Made by a program: the position numbers and the translations under genes
Notes under the pieces: generated by a model
What the model was told of the DNA's origin: nothing
The model's input: the letters and a program-made list of their open reading frames with translations, nothing else
The model's database searches: none
Shown: positions 43,643-51,523 of the stretch, piece by piece
Layout of the letters: every line of letters starts with the position of its first letter
Numbering within the stretch: the first letter of the stretch is position 1
Origin: JAODBJ01 sp963782465
Lineage (GTDB): Bacteria; Actinomycetota; Acidimicrobiia; IMCC26256; PALSA-610
Assembly (NCBI GenBank): GCA_963782465.1
Contig: CAWAJR010000003.1
Location: forward strand, 124,001 to 188,000
Length of the DNA: 64,000 nt
Direction of reading: 5' to 3'

Positions 43643-43732
43643 ATGAGCGAGCGTTGGGCGGCCCGAACGCGGCCGATGTGCGAGCGTGGCCCGAGCGGCC
43701 CGGGCCTTCGGCCCGAGAGCGGGCAAGCATGA
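43643..43732 (+). CDS. 29-codon upstream ORF coupled to the SPFH gene
   Basis: ATG 43643 to TGA 43730-43732. It starts 7 bp after TAGCTT (43630-43635; the TAG is the bcp stop), the leaderless promoter arrangement used by other genes here, and ends in an ATGA overlap with the SPFH start at 43729. The predicted peptide begins MSERWAART and is rich in Arg, Gly and Pro with one Cys. Its 3' half includes a stem CGGGCC-TTC-GGCCCG (43701-43715). Likely a regulatory leader peptide rather than a functional protein; that is inference. Confidence 0.5.
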   Translation: MSERWAARTRPMCERGPSGPGLRPESGQA

Positions 43733-44682
43733 CTGTGTTCGGCTACGCGATCACGTTCTCGGTCCTCGCGTTGTGGTTCTGGTGGTTGGAGCGCCGGAAC
43801 AACGCATCCGTGAAGCAGCTCGCGGCGGCGGCGAAGGCCGAAGCCGACGAAGACGACGACGAAGAAGACGACCGTTTCAACGAGCGCCGGCGGCGCCTGC
43901 TCAAAGCGGCGCGCTTCCCGTTGCACGGATTGGCCGTGGTGTTCCGCGCCGCCGCGGTCGTGTTCCTCGTCCTGTCGTTCTTCCGCACCGTGCCGACCGG
44001 TACCGCGGCCGTGCCGGTCACGTTCGGGCGGGCGAGCCGCCAGGTCGGGCCCGGCCTGCACCTCGAATGGCCGATCACCCGGATGCGCAACATTTCCGTC
44101 CGCACCCAGTCGTACACGATGGCGACGAACGGCGACGACCCGTCGGTGCAGGTGCTCGGCCAGGACGGCACGGTCGCCACGGCCGACGCAACGTTGCTGT
44201 ACCGCGTGTCGAGGTCGCAGGCGACGAACATCTACGAGAACGTGGGCACCACCTACAACGCCACGATCGTGCGGCCGACGGCGCGCACGTGCGTGCGGGC
44301 CGGCTTCACGAAGAAGCCGATGATCGAGGCGGCGACGGTCGACTTCTCGAACGTCGAGACCGACATCGCCGACTGCATCAAGCAGAAGCTGCACGCCAAC
44401 GGCATCGGCGTGCTCGACTTCCAGTTACGCGAACTGCGGCTGTCGACGCAGTTGCAGAACGCGATCGACGGGCAGATCGCAGCGAAGATGCTCGGCGTCA
44501 CCGGGCCGCTCGATCCGAAGTACCTGCAGTTCTATTACATCCAGACGCTGCAGAAGTTCGCGAGCAGCAGCAACAACTCGCTGGTGATCACCGGCGGTGG
44601 GCCGACGCCGACGCTGGCGGTGCCGACTCCCGGCGGCTCGTCGACCGCAACGACGACGACAACCACAAACCCAGGACCGTGA
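43729..44682 (+). CDS. SPFH/Band 7 (prohibitin-like) membrane protein
   Basis: 317 residues. Two N-terminal hydrophobic segments (FGYAITFSVLALWFWWLE and VVFRAAAVVFLVLSFF) are separated by a highly acidic linker EADEDDDEEDD and a basic RRRRLLKAAR. The Band 7 domain (about 95-260) has VPVTFGRASRQVGPGLHLEWP, YRVSRSQATNIYENVG and FQLRELRLSTQLQNAIDGQIAA. The C-terminus is Thr/Pro-rich. Such proteins form membrane scaffolds affecting proteases or lipid domains. ATG 43729 overlaps the upstream ORF by ATGA. It converges on fabI with 4 bp between stops. Confidence 0.82.
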   Translation: MTVFGYAITFSVLALWFWWLERRNNASVKQLAAAAKAEADEDDDEEDDRFNERRRRLLKAARFPLHGLAVVFRAAAVVFLVLSFFRTVPTGTAAVPVTFGRASRQVGPGLHLEWPITRMRNISVRTQSYTMATNGDDPSVQVLGQDGTVATADATLLYRVSRSQATNIYENVGTTYNATIVRPTARTCVRAGFTKKPMIEAATVDFSNVETDIADCIKQKLHANGIGVLDFQLRELRLSTQLQNAIDGQIAAKMLGVTGPLDPKYLQFYYIQTLQKFASSSNNSLVITGGGPTPTLAVPTPGGSSTATTTTTTNPGP

Positions 44683-44686
44683 GGGC

Positions 44687-45442
44687 TCAGGCGCCCATCG
44701 CGTGGTAGCCGCCGTCGACGTGCACGACTTCGCCCGTCGTCGCCGGGAACAGGTCTGACAGGAGGGCGACGCACGCGCGCGCGACCGGTTCGGTGTCCTT
44801 GAGGTTCCACCCGAGCGGTGCGCGCTCGCCCCACACCGCCTCGAACTGGTCGAAGCCGGGGATGCTTTTCGCGGCGATGGTGCGCAACGGCCCGGCGGCG
44901 ACGAGGTTCACGCGGATCCCGTCGGGGCCGAGGTCGCGCGCCAGGTAACGGGCGGTCGATTCGAACGCCGACTTCGCCACGCCCATCCAGTCGTAGACCG
45001 GCCACGCCTGGCGGTTGTCGAAATCGAGGCCGACGATCGCCGCGCCGGGCGGCATGAGCGGCCGGCACGCGACGGCGAGAGACTTGAGCGAGAAGGCCGA
45101 TACCTGCAGCGCGACCGCGACGTCTTCCCACGGTGCGGTGAGGAACCCGCCGCCGAGGCACGACTCGGGCGCGAACGCGATCGCGTGCACGATCCCGTTG
45201 ACGTGACCGCCGACCCGTTCGGCGAGCGAGCCGAGATGCTCCTCATTGGTGACGTCGAGCTCGACCACGTCGGGTTCGGTCGGCAACCGCCGCGCGGCCC
45301 GTTGCGTGAGGCTCATCGCGCGCCCGAACGACGTCAGCACCACTTCGGCACCGTGCTCCTGCGCGCGCCGGGCCACCGCGAACGCGATCGAGGCGTCGTT
45401 GAGCACCCCGGTGACGAGGATGCGCTTGTCGGCGAGCAGCAT
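44687..45442 (-). CDS. fabI: Enoyl-[acyl-carrier-protein] reductase (NADH), FabI type
   Basis: Last step of each fatty-acid elongation cycle, 251 residues. The glycine-rich variant loop ILVTGVLNDASIAFAVAR and the spaced Y-x6-K catalytic pair in VYDWMGVAKSAFE identify a FabI/InhA-type atypical SDR. AAGPLRTIAAKSIPGF is the substrate-loop region. ATG 45442 is 2 bp from the fabF stop. It ends the fabD-H-G-acpP-fabF-fabI cluster, giving the set a dedicated reductase. Confidence 0.93.
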   Translation of the reverse strand: MLLADKRILVTGVLNDASIAFAVARRAQEHGAEVVLTSFGRAMSLTQRAARRLPTEPDVVELDVTNEEHLGSLAERVGGHVNGIVHAIAFAPESCLGGGFLTAPWEDVAVALQVSAFSLKSLAVACRPLMPPGAAIVGLDFDNRQAWPVYDWMGVAKSAFESTARYLARDLGPDGIRVNLVAAGPLRTIAAKSIPGFDQFEAVWGERAPLGWNLKDTEPVARACVALLSDLFPATTGEVVHVDGGYHAMGA

Positions 45443-45444
45443 GG

Positions 45445-46683
45445 TCAGGACGCGCGCGCGAACACGAGCGTGGCGTTGTGCCCGCCGAACCCGAACGAGT
45501 TCGAGAGCGCGTAGTCGTGCGCGAGCGGGCGGGGTGCGCCCTGTACGACGTCGAGCCGGATGTCGTCGCCGATACGCTCGAGGTTCGCGGTCGGGGGCAC
45601 CTCGCCGTGCTGCAGGGCGAGGAGGCACGCAACCGCCTCGGTCGCGCCGGCCGCACCGATGAGGTGACCGGTCACCCCCTTGGTGGAGGTCACGGCCGGC
45701 GTGTGATGGCCGAACACCTTGCGGATCGCGTCGGCTTCGGCCGCGTCGTTCAAGGGCGTCGATGTGCCGTGCGCGTTGACGTGACCGATGCTCGTCGCAC
45801 TGAGACCGGCGTCGTCGAGTGCGAGTTGCATGCACGCGGCGGCGCCTTCGCCGCCGGGTGACGGTGCCGTGATGTGGTACGCGTCGGCGTTGCGCCCGTA
45901 CCCGACGATCTCCCCGTAGATCCGCGCGCCGCGCGCGACGGCAAGGTCGTACCGTTCCACGACGAGCGCGGCGGCGCCCTCGCCCATCACGAACCCGTCG
46001 CGCTCCGCGTCGAACGGCCGGGACGCGTGTTCCGGGTCGTCGTTGCGGTTGCTCAGCGCGGTCATGCGCGCGAATGCGGCCATGGCGGTGGGCGTGATCG
46101 CCGCTTCGGTCCCGGCGGCGAGGACGACGTCGGCGGTGCCGTCGCGTACGAGCCGCGCCGCCTCGCCGACCGCGTGCGCGCTCGCGGCACACGCGGTCGC
46201 GACGCAGAGGTTGGGGCCGCGCCAGCCGAACTGCATCGCGATCGTTCCCGCGGTCGCGTTCACCATCATCATCGGCACCAGGAACGGGCTGACCCGCGCC
46301 GCACCCTTTTCCCGGAACGCGCCGATCTGCTCTTCGAGGGTCGTGAGCCCACCGACACCGGTGCCCGCGACCACCGCGCAGCGGGCCGGGTCGACGCCGG
46401 GCTCGCCGGCGTCGGCGAGCGCGTCGGCCGCGGCGGCGAAACCGAGCTGGGTGACGCGGTCGACCCGGCGCGACTCCTTCGCCCCGAGGTAGGCGGTCGA
46501 GTCGAAGCCGACGACCTCGCAGCCGATCTTGACCGGCAGCACGTCGGGGTCGACGCGCGTGACGGTGGCCGCAGTCGAGCGGCCGCTCGCGAGGCGGTCC
46601 CAGAACGTGTCGAGATCGAGGCCCGCGGGCGTCTTGACGCCGAGGCCGGTCACCGCGACGCGGGGGCGCCCCGCGACATCCAC
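45445..46683 (-). CDS. fabF: 3-oxoacyl-[acyl-carrier-protein] synthase II
   Basis: Condensing enzyme of 412 residues. The nucleophilic cysteine lies in VATACAASAHAVGEA, the two active-site histidines in NAHGTSTPLND and TGHLIGAAGATEA, and NSFGFGGHNATLVF is the C-terminal signature. GTG start at 46683, 2 bp from the acpP stop, strongly linked in translation. Extends malonyl-ACP chains with FabG, FabZ and FabI encoded nearby. Confidence 0.96.
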   Translation of the reverse strand: MDVAGRPRVAVTGLGVKTPAGLDLDTFWDRLASGRSTAATVTRVDPDVLPVKIGCEVVGFDSTAYLGAKESRRVDRVTQLGFAAAADALADAGEPGVDPARCAVVAGTGVGGLTTLEEQIGAFREKGAARVSPFLVPMMMVNATAGTIAMQFGWRGPNLCVATACAASAHAVGEAARLVRDGTADVVLAAGTEAAITPTAMAAFARMTALSNRNDDPEHASRPFDAERDGFVMGEGAAALVVERYDLAVARGARIYGEIVGYGRNADAYHITAPSPGGEGAAACMQLALDDAGLSATSIGHVNAHGTSTPLNDAAEADAIRKVFGHHTPAVTSTKGVTGHLIGAAGATEAVACLLALQHGEVPPTANLERIGDDIRLDVVQGAPRPLAHDYALSNSFGFGGHNATLVFARAS

Positions 46684-46685
46684 GT

Positions 46686-46931
46686 TCAGGCCCCCACTTT
46701 TCCGAGGACGAGGTCGACCGCCTGGCCGACCGTCGTGACGCCATCGAGGTCCTCTTCGGGCACCTCGATGTCGAAACGCTCCTCGAGGCCCATCACCAGC
46801 TCGACGAGATCGAGGCTGTCGGCGTCGAGGTCTTCTTTGAAGCGCGCCCCCTCGGTGACGGTGTCGGGTTCGACCGACAACACCTCGATGGCGACTTCCT
46901 TGATCGCCGACAACGCGTCGTCACGGTTCAT
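46686..46931 (-). CDS. acpP: Acyl carrier protein
   Basis: 81-residue acidic four-helix protein. The phosphopantetheine serine is in DLDADSLDLVELVMGLEE (DSL motif). ATG 46931 has AAGGA about 10 bp upstream. There is a 53-bp gap to fabG, the largest in the fab cluster. The size and position between fabG and fabF match fatty-acid ACPs rather than secondary-metabolism carriers. Confidence 0.96.
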   Translation of the reverse strand: MNRDDALSAIKEVAIEVLSVEPDTVTEGARFKEDLDADSLDLVELVMGLEERFDIEVPEEDLDGVTTVGQAVDLVLGKVGA

Positions 46932-46984
46932 TTCAGGGTTTCCTTTCGAACAACGAAGTGCGAACAGCAGGGGTTGGGGTCGGG

Positions 46985-47737
46985 TCAGTGGCCCATGCCC
47001 ATGCCGCCGTCGACCGGCACCAATGCCCCGGTCACGTAGCTGGCGGCATCCGAGCACAAGAACGCAATCACCGCGGCACATTCCTCGGGGGTCCCGAACC
47101 GGCCCAGTGGTACCGCGGTTTCGGCACGGGCGCGCCAGTCGTCGGCCAGCGCCTCGGTCATCGCGGTCACGATAGGCCCGAGCGCGACGACATTGCAGGT
47201 AATGCCACGCGGTGCCAGTTCTCGGGCGACGCTCCGGCTGAGGCCGACCAGGCCCGCCTTGGCCGCCGCGTAGTTGGCCTGGCCGGCGTTGCCCATCTGC
47301 CCGCCGACCGACGAGACGTTCACGATGCGCCCGTAACGGGCTTTCATCATCGATTTCGCCGCCCGCCGGATCGTGTGGAACGCACCGGTGAGGTTGGCGT
47401 CGAGCACCTCGTTCCAGTGTGCGTCGCTCATACGGGCAATGAGGCCGTCACGCGTTATCCCCGCGTTGTTCACGAGCACCGTGACGGGGCCGATCTCCGC
47501 TTCGACGGTGTCGAAGGCGGCGTCGACCGCTTCGGCCCGGGCGACGTCGGCCTGCACGGCCACGACCTTGCCGCCGAACGCGTGCGCATCTCGCATCGTT
47601 TCGTCGGCGGCGTCGACGTCGCGGGCGTAACAGAAACCGACCGGGTGGCCCGCCTCGGCGAGTGCGAGCACGGTGGCGCGACCGATGCCGCGGGAACCGC
47701 CGGTGACGAAGGCGGCGCGCGTCACGGCCGTGTCCAT
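46985..47737 (-). CDS. fabG: 3-oxoacyl-[acyl-carrier-protein] reductase
   Basis: NADPH-dependent SDR of 250 residues. AFVTGGSRGIGRATVLALAE binds the cofactor, NNAGITRDGLIARM and the catalytic S-Y-K (NVSSVGGQMGNAGQANYAAAKAG) are typical, and PIVTAMTEAL and GALVPVDGGMGMGH are the FabG C-terminal region. ATG 47737 overlaps fabH by 16 bp; an open frame upstream in fabH is not part of it. Confidence 0.95.
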   Translation of the reverse strand: MDTAVTRAAFVTGGSRGIGRATVLALAEAGHPVGFCYARDVDAADETMRDAHAFGGKVVAVQADVARAEAVDAAFDTVEAEIGPVTVLVNNAGITRDGLIARMSDAHWNEVLDANLTGAFHTIRRAAKSMMKARYGRIVNVSSVGGQMGNAGQANYAAAKAGLVGLSRSVARELAPRGITCNVVALGPIVTAMTEALADDWRARAETAVPLGRFGTPEECAAVIAFLCSDAASYVTGALVPVDGGMGMGH

Positions 47738-48711
47738 TCGATGACCGCGCTCGCCCAGGTCATGCCGGCCCCGAAGCCGGAGCACAGCACCCGGTCGCCG
47801 GCGCGGACCCGCCCGTCGTTGGCCGCTTCGAACAGGGCGAGCGGGATCGACGCCGCCGACGTGTTGCCGTAACGGTCGATGTTGACGATGGTTCGCTCCG
47901 GTGGGATACCGAGCCGGCTCGCGGCGGCTTCGATGATGCGCGAGTTCGCCTGGTGCGGTACGAACCAGGCGAGGTCGTCGGCTTGGAGTTGCGCCCGTTC
48001 GAGGGCCGCTCGAGCGGAGTCGACCACGGCGCGCACCGCTCGCCGGAACACTTCCTGGCCGGCCATCTTGAGGAAGTGGTCTCCCGCCGCGACCGTTTCG
48101 GCCGACGCCGGGTACCGGCTCCCGCCCGCCTTCACTTCGAGCAGGTGCGCGGCCGAACCGTCGCAGCCGAGGTCGAACGCGAGGAGGCCGCCACGCTCGG
48201 TCGCGGTCAGCACCGCCGCGCCGGCGCCGTCGCCGAACAGCACGCACGTCGCGCGATCGTCGGGGTCGACGATCCGTGAGAGCGTGTCGGCGCCGACCAG
48301 CAGCACGTGCTCCGCGCCCGACGCGACCATCCCCGCGCCGGTCACGAGGCCGTAGACGAACCCGGCGCAGCCGGCGGCGAGATCGAACGAGCCGCAGTTG
48401 AGCCCGAGCGTCTCGCCTACGAACGCGCCGGTGTGGGGGAGGGGCTGCTCGGGCGTCGCGGTGGCGACGATCAGCAGATCGATGTCGTCGGGCTGCAGGC
48501 CCGCGTCCTTGATCGCCTCGGCACCGGCGAGGGCGGCGATCGACGCCGTCGACTCGTCGGCGCTCGCGATGCGCCGCTCGCGGATGCCCGTACGTTCGAC
48601 GATCCACGCGTCGTTCGTGTCGACCCGCGCTTCGAGGTCGGCGTTGGTCAGCCGCTGTTCGGGCACGGCCAGTCCGTACCCGGCGATCGTGGCGCGGACG
48701 GGCGGGCTCAC
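47722..48711 (-). CDS. fabH: 3-oxoacyl-[acyl-carrier-protein] synthase III
   Basis: Starts fatty-acid synthesis by condensing an acyl-CoA with malonyl-ACP. 329 residues with the catalytic Cys in DLAAGCAGFVYGL, His in FVPHQANSRIIE and Asn in DRYGNTSAASIPLAL. WIVERTGIRERRIA near the N-terminus is diagnostic. GTG 48711 overlaps the fabD stop (GTGA). Primer specificity (straight or branched) cannot be read. Confidence 0.95.
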   Translation of the reverse strand: MSPPVRATIAGYGLAVPEQRLTNADLEARVDTNDAWIVERTGIRERRIASADESTASIAALAGAEAIKDAGLQPDDIDLLIVATATPEQPLPHTGAFVGETLGLNCGSFDLAAGCAGFVYGLVTGAGMVASGAEHVLLVGADTLSRIVDPDDRATCVLFGDGAGAAVLTATERGGLLAFDLGCDGSAAHLLEVKAGGSRYPASAETVAAGDHFLKMAGQEVFRRAVRAVVDSARAALERAQLQADDLAWFVPHQANSRIIEAAASRLGIPPERTIVNIDRYGNTSAASIPLALFEAANDGRVRAGDRVLCSGFGAGMTWASAVIEWTRP

Positions 48712-49634
48712 GACGCTGCGCCCGCGATCGCGGGGATGTCGTCGGGTGTGGCCACGTTGATCACCTTCACGTCGGGAATCGTTCGTTTGGCGAGGCCGGC
48801 GATCATCGAACCGTGCCCGACCTCGACGAGGTGGGTGGCGCCGAGTGCCGCGAGCGTTTCGAGTGTGGTTCGCCACTGCACCGGCGAGGTGACATGGCGC
48901 ACGAGCCGGTCGTGCCAGCCGGTGGCATCTTCGTACGCGAGCCCGTCTTCATTCGACACGATCGGCGCCGACGGTCGCGACCAGGTCACGCCGGCGAGGG
49001 CGTGGTCGATGGCGCGCGCCGCCGGTTCCATCAGCGGCGTGTGGAACGCGCCACCGACATTGAGTGGTGTCGCACGCTTCACACCGTGCGCGCGTGCTTC
49101 GGCGATCGCGTGCTCGATCCCTGCCACCGTCCCCGCGATGACCACCTGGCCGGGTGCGTTGTCGTTGGCCACCCAGCACACGCCGGGGGCAGTCGCGCAG
49201 AGGGCTTCCGCCTGCTCGATCGTCGCGCCGAGCAACGCGGCCATCCGGCCCGGTGCCGCGTCGGCCGCCGCCTGCGTCGCCTCCGCCCGCCGGGCCGCGA
49301 AGCGCACGCCGTCGTCGGCGCTCATTGCACCCGACGCGATGAGCGCCGTGACCTGCCCGAGCGAGTGACCCGCGAACGCGACGATGTCGCCGGCGGCACC
49401 GACGTGGTCGCGGGTCGCCTCCCACGCGACGAGCGACGTGCACAGCACCGCGAGTTGCGCGTCTCGGGTGCGGGCCAGCTGCTCCGCGGGGGCGTCGAGC
49501 ATGAGGGCCGTGAGGGGCTCACCCAAGGCTTTCTCGGCCCCTTCCGCAACCGCCCACGCCGGGTGGTCACGCCACGGCAACCCCATGCCGGGCGCCTGGG
49601 TGCCTTGCCCCGGGAACACGACGGCGACGCGCAA
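48708..49634 (-). CDS. fabD: Malonyl-CoA:ACP transacylase
   Basis: Loads malonyl onto ACP. 308 residues with FPGQGTQAPGMG at the N-terminus, the nucleophile in AFAGHSLGQVTAL (GHSxG), and the catalytic His in GGAFHTPLM. The start is placed at TTG 49634, which has GGAGG 8 bp upstream and gives the standard RVAVVFPGQG beginning; ATG candidates further upstream add an unrelated cysteine-rich stretch. First gene of the fab cluster on this strand, divergent from fabZ. Confidence 0.92.
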   Translation of the reverse strand: MRVAVVFPGQGTQAPGMGLPWRDHPAWAVAEGAEKALGEPLTALMLDAPAEQLARTRDAQLAVLCTSLVAWEATRDHVGAAGDIVAFAGHSLGQVTALIASGAMSADDGVRFAARRAEATQAAADAAPGRMAALLGATIEQAEALCATAPGVCWVANDNAPGQVVIAGTVAGIEHAIAEARAHGVKRATPLNVGGAFHTPLMEPAARAIDHALAGVTWSRPSAPIVSNEDGLAYEDATGWHDRLVRHVTSPVQWRTTLETLAALGATHLVEVGHGSMIAGLAKRTIPDVKVINVATPDDIPAIAGAAS

Positions 49635-49727
49635 ACGACAGACCTCCGGCTGGTGCAGTCCGGTTCCGACTCCGCTCCGGCAGGCCCGGTTACAGGCCGG
49701 GCCCCGCCGGCATGTAAGCATTCGCGC

Positions 49728-50147
49728 ATCGATACCGCAGACCCCGTTGCTCTCTTGCCCCATCGCCCGCCGTTCCGATTCGTCGACCGGGTCGACGAGC
49801 TGCGCCCCGGGACCGGTGTCGTCGCGCGCTACCGCGTCACCGGCGAGGAGCCGTTCCTCGCCGGCCACTTCCCGGGGAACCCCGTCTTCCCCGGGGTGCT
49901 GCAACTCGAGGCGTTGGCCCAGACCGGTGCCATCGCCCTCCTCTCCGACGACCGTTATGCGGGGAAACTGCCACTCTTCGGCGGGGTCGAGGACACCCGC
50001 TTCCGGCGCATCGTGAAACCGGGCGACGAGATGGTGCTCGCGGTCGAGATGGAGCGGCTGAGCAGCCGCGGTGGTTGGGGCCGCGGCACTGCCAGCGTCG
50101 AAGGGGCGCAGTGTTGCCGCGCCCGTTTCCTCTTCGCGCTGGCGTAG
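49728..50147 (+). CDS. fabZ: 3-hydroxyacyl-[acyl-carrier-protein] dehydratase FabZ (start uncertain)
   Basis: Hot-dog dehydratase of the elongation cycle. LPHRPPFRFVDRVDEL, the catalytic His in AGHFPGNPVFPGVL and Glu in QLEALAQTGAIAL are all present. There is no ATG, GTG or TTG at the expected place: between GTG 49653 (34 residues too early) and TTG 49755 (cuts off the N-terminal helix) the frame has none. The conserved N-terminus would begin at ATC 49728, 6 bp after AAGCAT, which would suit a leaderless start with a non-standard codon. I give that position with low certainty; the product is certain. Confidence 0.85.
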   Translation: MDTADPVALLPHRPPFRFVDRVDELRPGTGVVARYRVTGEEPFLAGHFPGNPVFPGVLQLEALAQTGAIALLSDDRYAGKLPLFGGVEDTRFRRIVKPGDEMVLAVEMERLSSRGGWGRGTASVEGAQCCRARFLFALA

Positions 50148-50168
50148 CCGGTTCGCGTGAACTTGCGG

Positions 50169-50423
50169 TCAGCGGCGCCGGCCGCGCGCGCCGCGTTGCC
50201 CGATGCTACGCAGTGCGGCCAGCTCCGACGCGTCGTAGTTCCGCGGGTGTTCGGGGACCGGGACCTGCGACGTCGGTTCGTCGGGGTCTTGCCCGAGGAG
50301 CAGACGCGTCACGTCTTCGCGTGCGACGGCGCGTTCGGAACGGACCCGGCGCGACGGTGCGATCACGATCGTGGCGAGCGCGACGACGGCAGCCCCCACG
50401 ACGAAGCCCACGAGGAACGTCAT
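50169..50423 (-). CDS. Small membrane-anchored protein, function unknown
   Basis: 84 residues. One N-terminal transmembrane helix (FLVGFVVGAAVVALATIVIA) followed by a basic then acidic soluble tail (RRVRSERAVARED, LGQDPDEPTSQVPVPEHPRNYDASELA split by Pro), ending in a basic QRGARGRRR. ATG 50423 is 9 bp after TAGAAT (50433-50438, minus strand), a leaderless arrangement. No family recognised. It lies between fabZ (convergent, 21 bp) and the tRNA gene. Confidence 0.68.
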   Translation of the reverse strand: MTFLVGFVVGAAVVALATIVIAPSRRVRSERAVAREDVTRLLLGQDPDEPTSQVPVPEHPRNYDASELAALRSIGQRGARGRRR

Positions 50424-50460
50424 CGGCAACCGATTCTAACGACCATACGCGGAGGTGTGG

Positions 50461-50543
50461 TGCCCGAGGTGGGAGTCGAACCCACACGCCCTTGCGGACA
50501 ATGGATTTTGAGTCCATCGCGTCTGCCATTCCGCCACTCGGCC
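50461..50543 (-). tRNA. tRNA-Leu (anticodon CAA)
   Basis: Class II tRNA with a long variable arm. Read on the minus strand: D-arm region GTGGCGGAATGGCAGACGC, anticodon stem ATGGA/TCCAT with loop CTCAAAA giving CAA, variable arm TCCGCAAGGGC, T-arm GTGGG-TTCGACT-CCCAC, acceptor 3' strand CTCGGGC, discriminator A, and CCA encoded in the DNA at 50458-50460. The 5' acceptor strand reads GGCCGAG, which leaves a G-G mismatch at pair 2-71. Confidence 0.95.
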
Positions 50544-50606
50544 CGGCGGGCGAGGTTAGCCGGAGAGATCGCGCCAGTGGCCGGGGCACCGTAGACTCGT
50601 CTGCCC

Positions 50607-50906
50607 ATGACTCGGTCCCTCCTCCAACGGCGCCTGATCGACGTCAGCGACCGCCTGAAGCGGCTGCGTTCGGAGTGCGCGGTCGCGCAGGAGCAGTTGG
50701 CATTCCTCGAAGAAGAGGCCGAAGACGCGCGCCTGCGCGCGCTGGTGTCGGAGACGCCACTCGCCGAAGCCGAAGCGCGCGAAACGCGGCGTCACGCCGA
50801 CGCGCTCGCGCGGCATCGGGAGGCGCTCGCCCGTTCGATCACCGAACTGGAACGTGAACAAGACGCGCTCCTCGACCGCATGGCGGCCGAGTTGCCGTCG
50901 CGCTGA
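50607..50906 (+). CDS. Coiled-coil protein, function unknown
   Basis: 99 residues, almost entirely long alpha-helix with high Glu/Arg/Ala content (RLKRLRSECAVAQEQLAFLEEE, ALARHREALARSITELERE). Predicted to be a dimeric coiled coil in two segments with a break near residue 48 (SETPLAEAEA). ATG 50607 is 9 bp after TAGACT (50592-50597). The next gene, pdtaR, starts 24 bp downstream, so the two may be co-transcribed. No specific family recognised. Confidence 0.72.
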   Translation: MTRSLLQRRLIDVSDRLKRLRSECAVAQEQLAFLEEEAEDARLRALVSETPLAEAEARETRRHADALARHREALARSITELEREQDALLDRMAAELPSR

Positions 50907-50930
50907 TGTCCGGCCCATCGGAGAGCGAGT

Positions 50931-51512
50931 GTGACCACCCCTGTGCGTGTCGTCCTGGCTGAAGACGAGGCGATCATCCGTCTCGACGTGAAGGAGATCC
51001 TCGAGGAAGAGGGTTACGAGGTCGTGGGCGAAACCGGCCGCGGCGACCACGCGATCGACCTCGCCCGCGACCTTCGCCCCGACCTCACGATCCTCGACAT
51101 CAAGATGCCCGGCCTCGACGGCCTGAGCGCGGCGAAGACGATCGCGTCCGAGCGCCTGTCGGCCGTGTTGATCCTCACCGCGTTCTCGCAACACGACCTG
51201 GTCGAACAGGCCCGCGAGGCCGGTGCGCTCGCTTACCTCGTGAAGCCGTTCCAGAAGAGCGACCTGATCCCCGCGATGGAAATGGCCCTCGGCCGGCACG
51301 AGCAGCTGCTGGCGCTCGAACGTGAGAACAACGACCTCGCGGAACGGCTCGAGGCCCGCAAGGCGATCGACCGGGCCAAGGGCCGCCTGATGGACGAGCA
51401 CGGGATGACCGAAGCGCAGTCGTGGCGGTTCCTGCAGACCTCGGCGATGAACACCCGGCGCAAGATCAACGACGTCGCGAACGACGTCATCAACGGCGCC
51501 CTCGTCCCCTGA
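50931..51512 (+). CDS. pdtaR: ANTAR-domain response regulator, PdtaR-like
   Basis: 193 residues. Receiver domain: acidic residues in AEDEAIIRLDV, phospho-acceptor Asp56 in LTILDIKMPGLDG, Thr in LILTAFS and Lys in YLVKPFQ. C-terminal ANTAR RNA-binding domain (about 130-190): a helical ERLEARKAIDRAKGRLMDEHGMTEAQSWRFLQ split by helix ends, with the conserved Ala/Ala/Arg-containing three-helix pattern. ANTAR proteins bind paired hexanucleotide-loop stems and prevent termination; in mycobacteria PdtaR works with the PdtaS kinase. No such kinase is in the window. GTG start with GGAGAG upstream. Confidence 0.92.
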   Translation: MTTPVRVVLAEDEAIIRLDVKEILEEEGYEVVGETGRGDHAIDLARDLRPDLTILDIKMPGLDGLSAAKTIASERLSAVLILTAFSQHDLVEQAREAGALAYLVKPFQKSDLIPAMEMALGRHEQLLALERENNDLAERLEARKAIDRAKGRLMDEHGMTEAQSWRFLQTSAMNTRRKINDVANDVINGALVP

Positions 51513-51523
51513 AGGGCGAAGCA

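Noticed and set aside
43126..44394. N-terminal extension of the MFS protein making a 957-residue protein
   Set aside because: The extension is antisense to bcp and the SPFH gene, both of which have clear family motifs; it only reflects high GC content.
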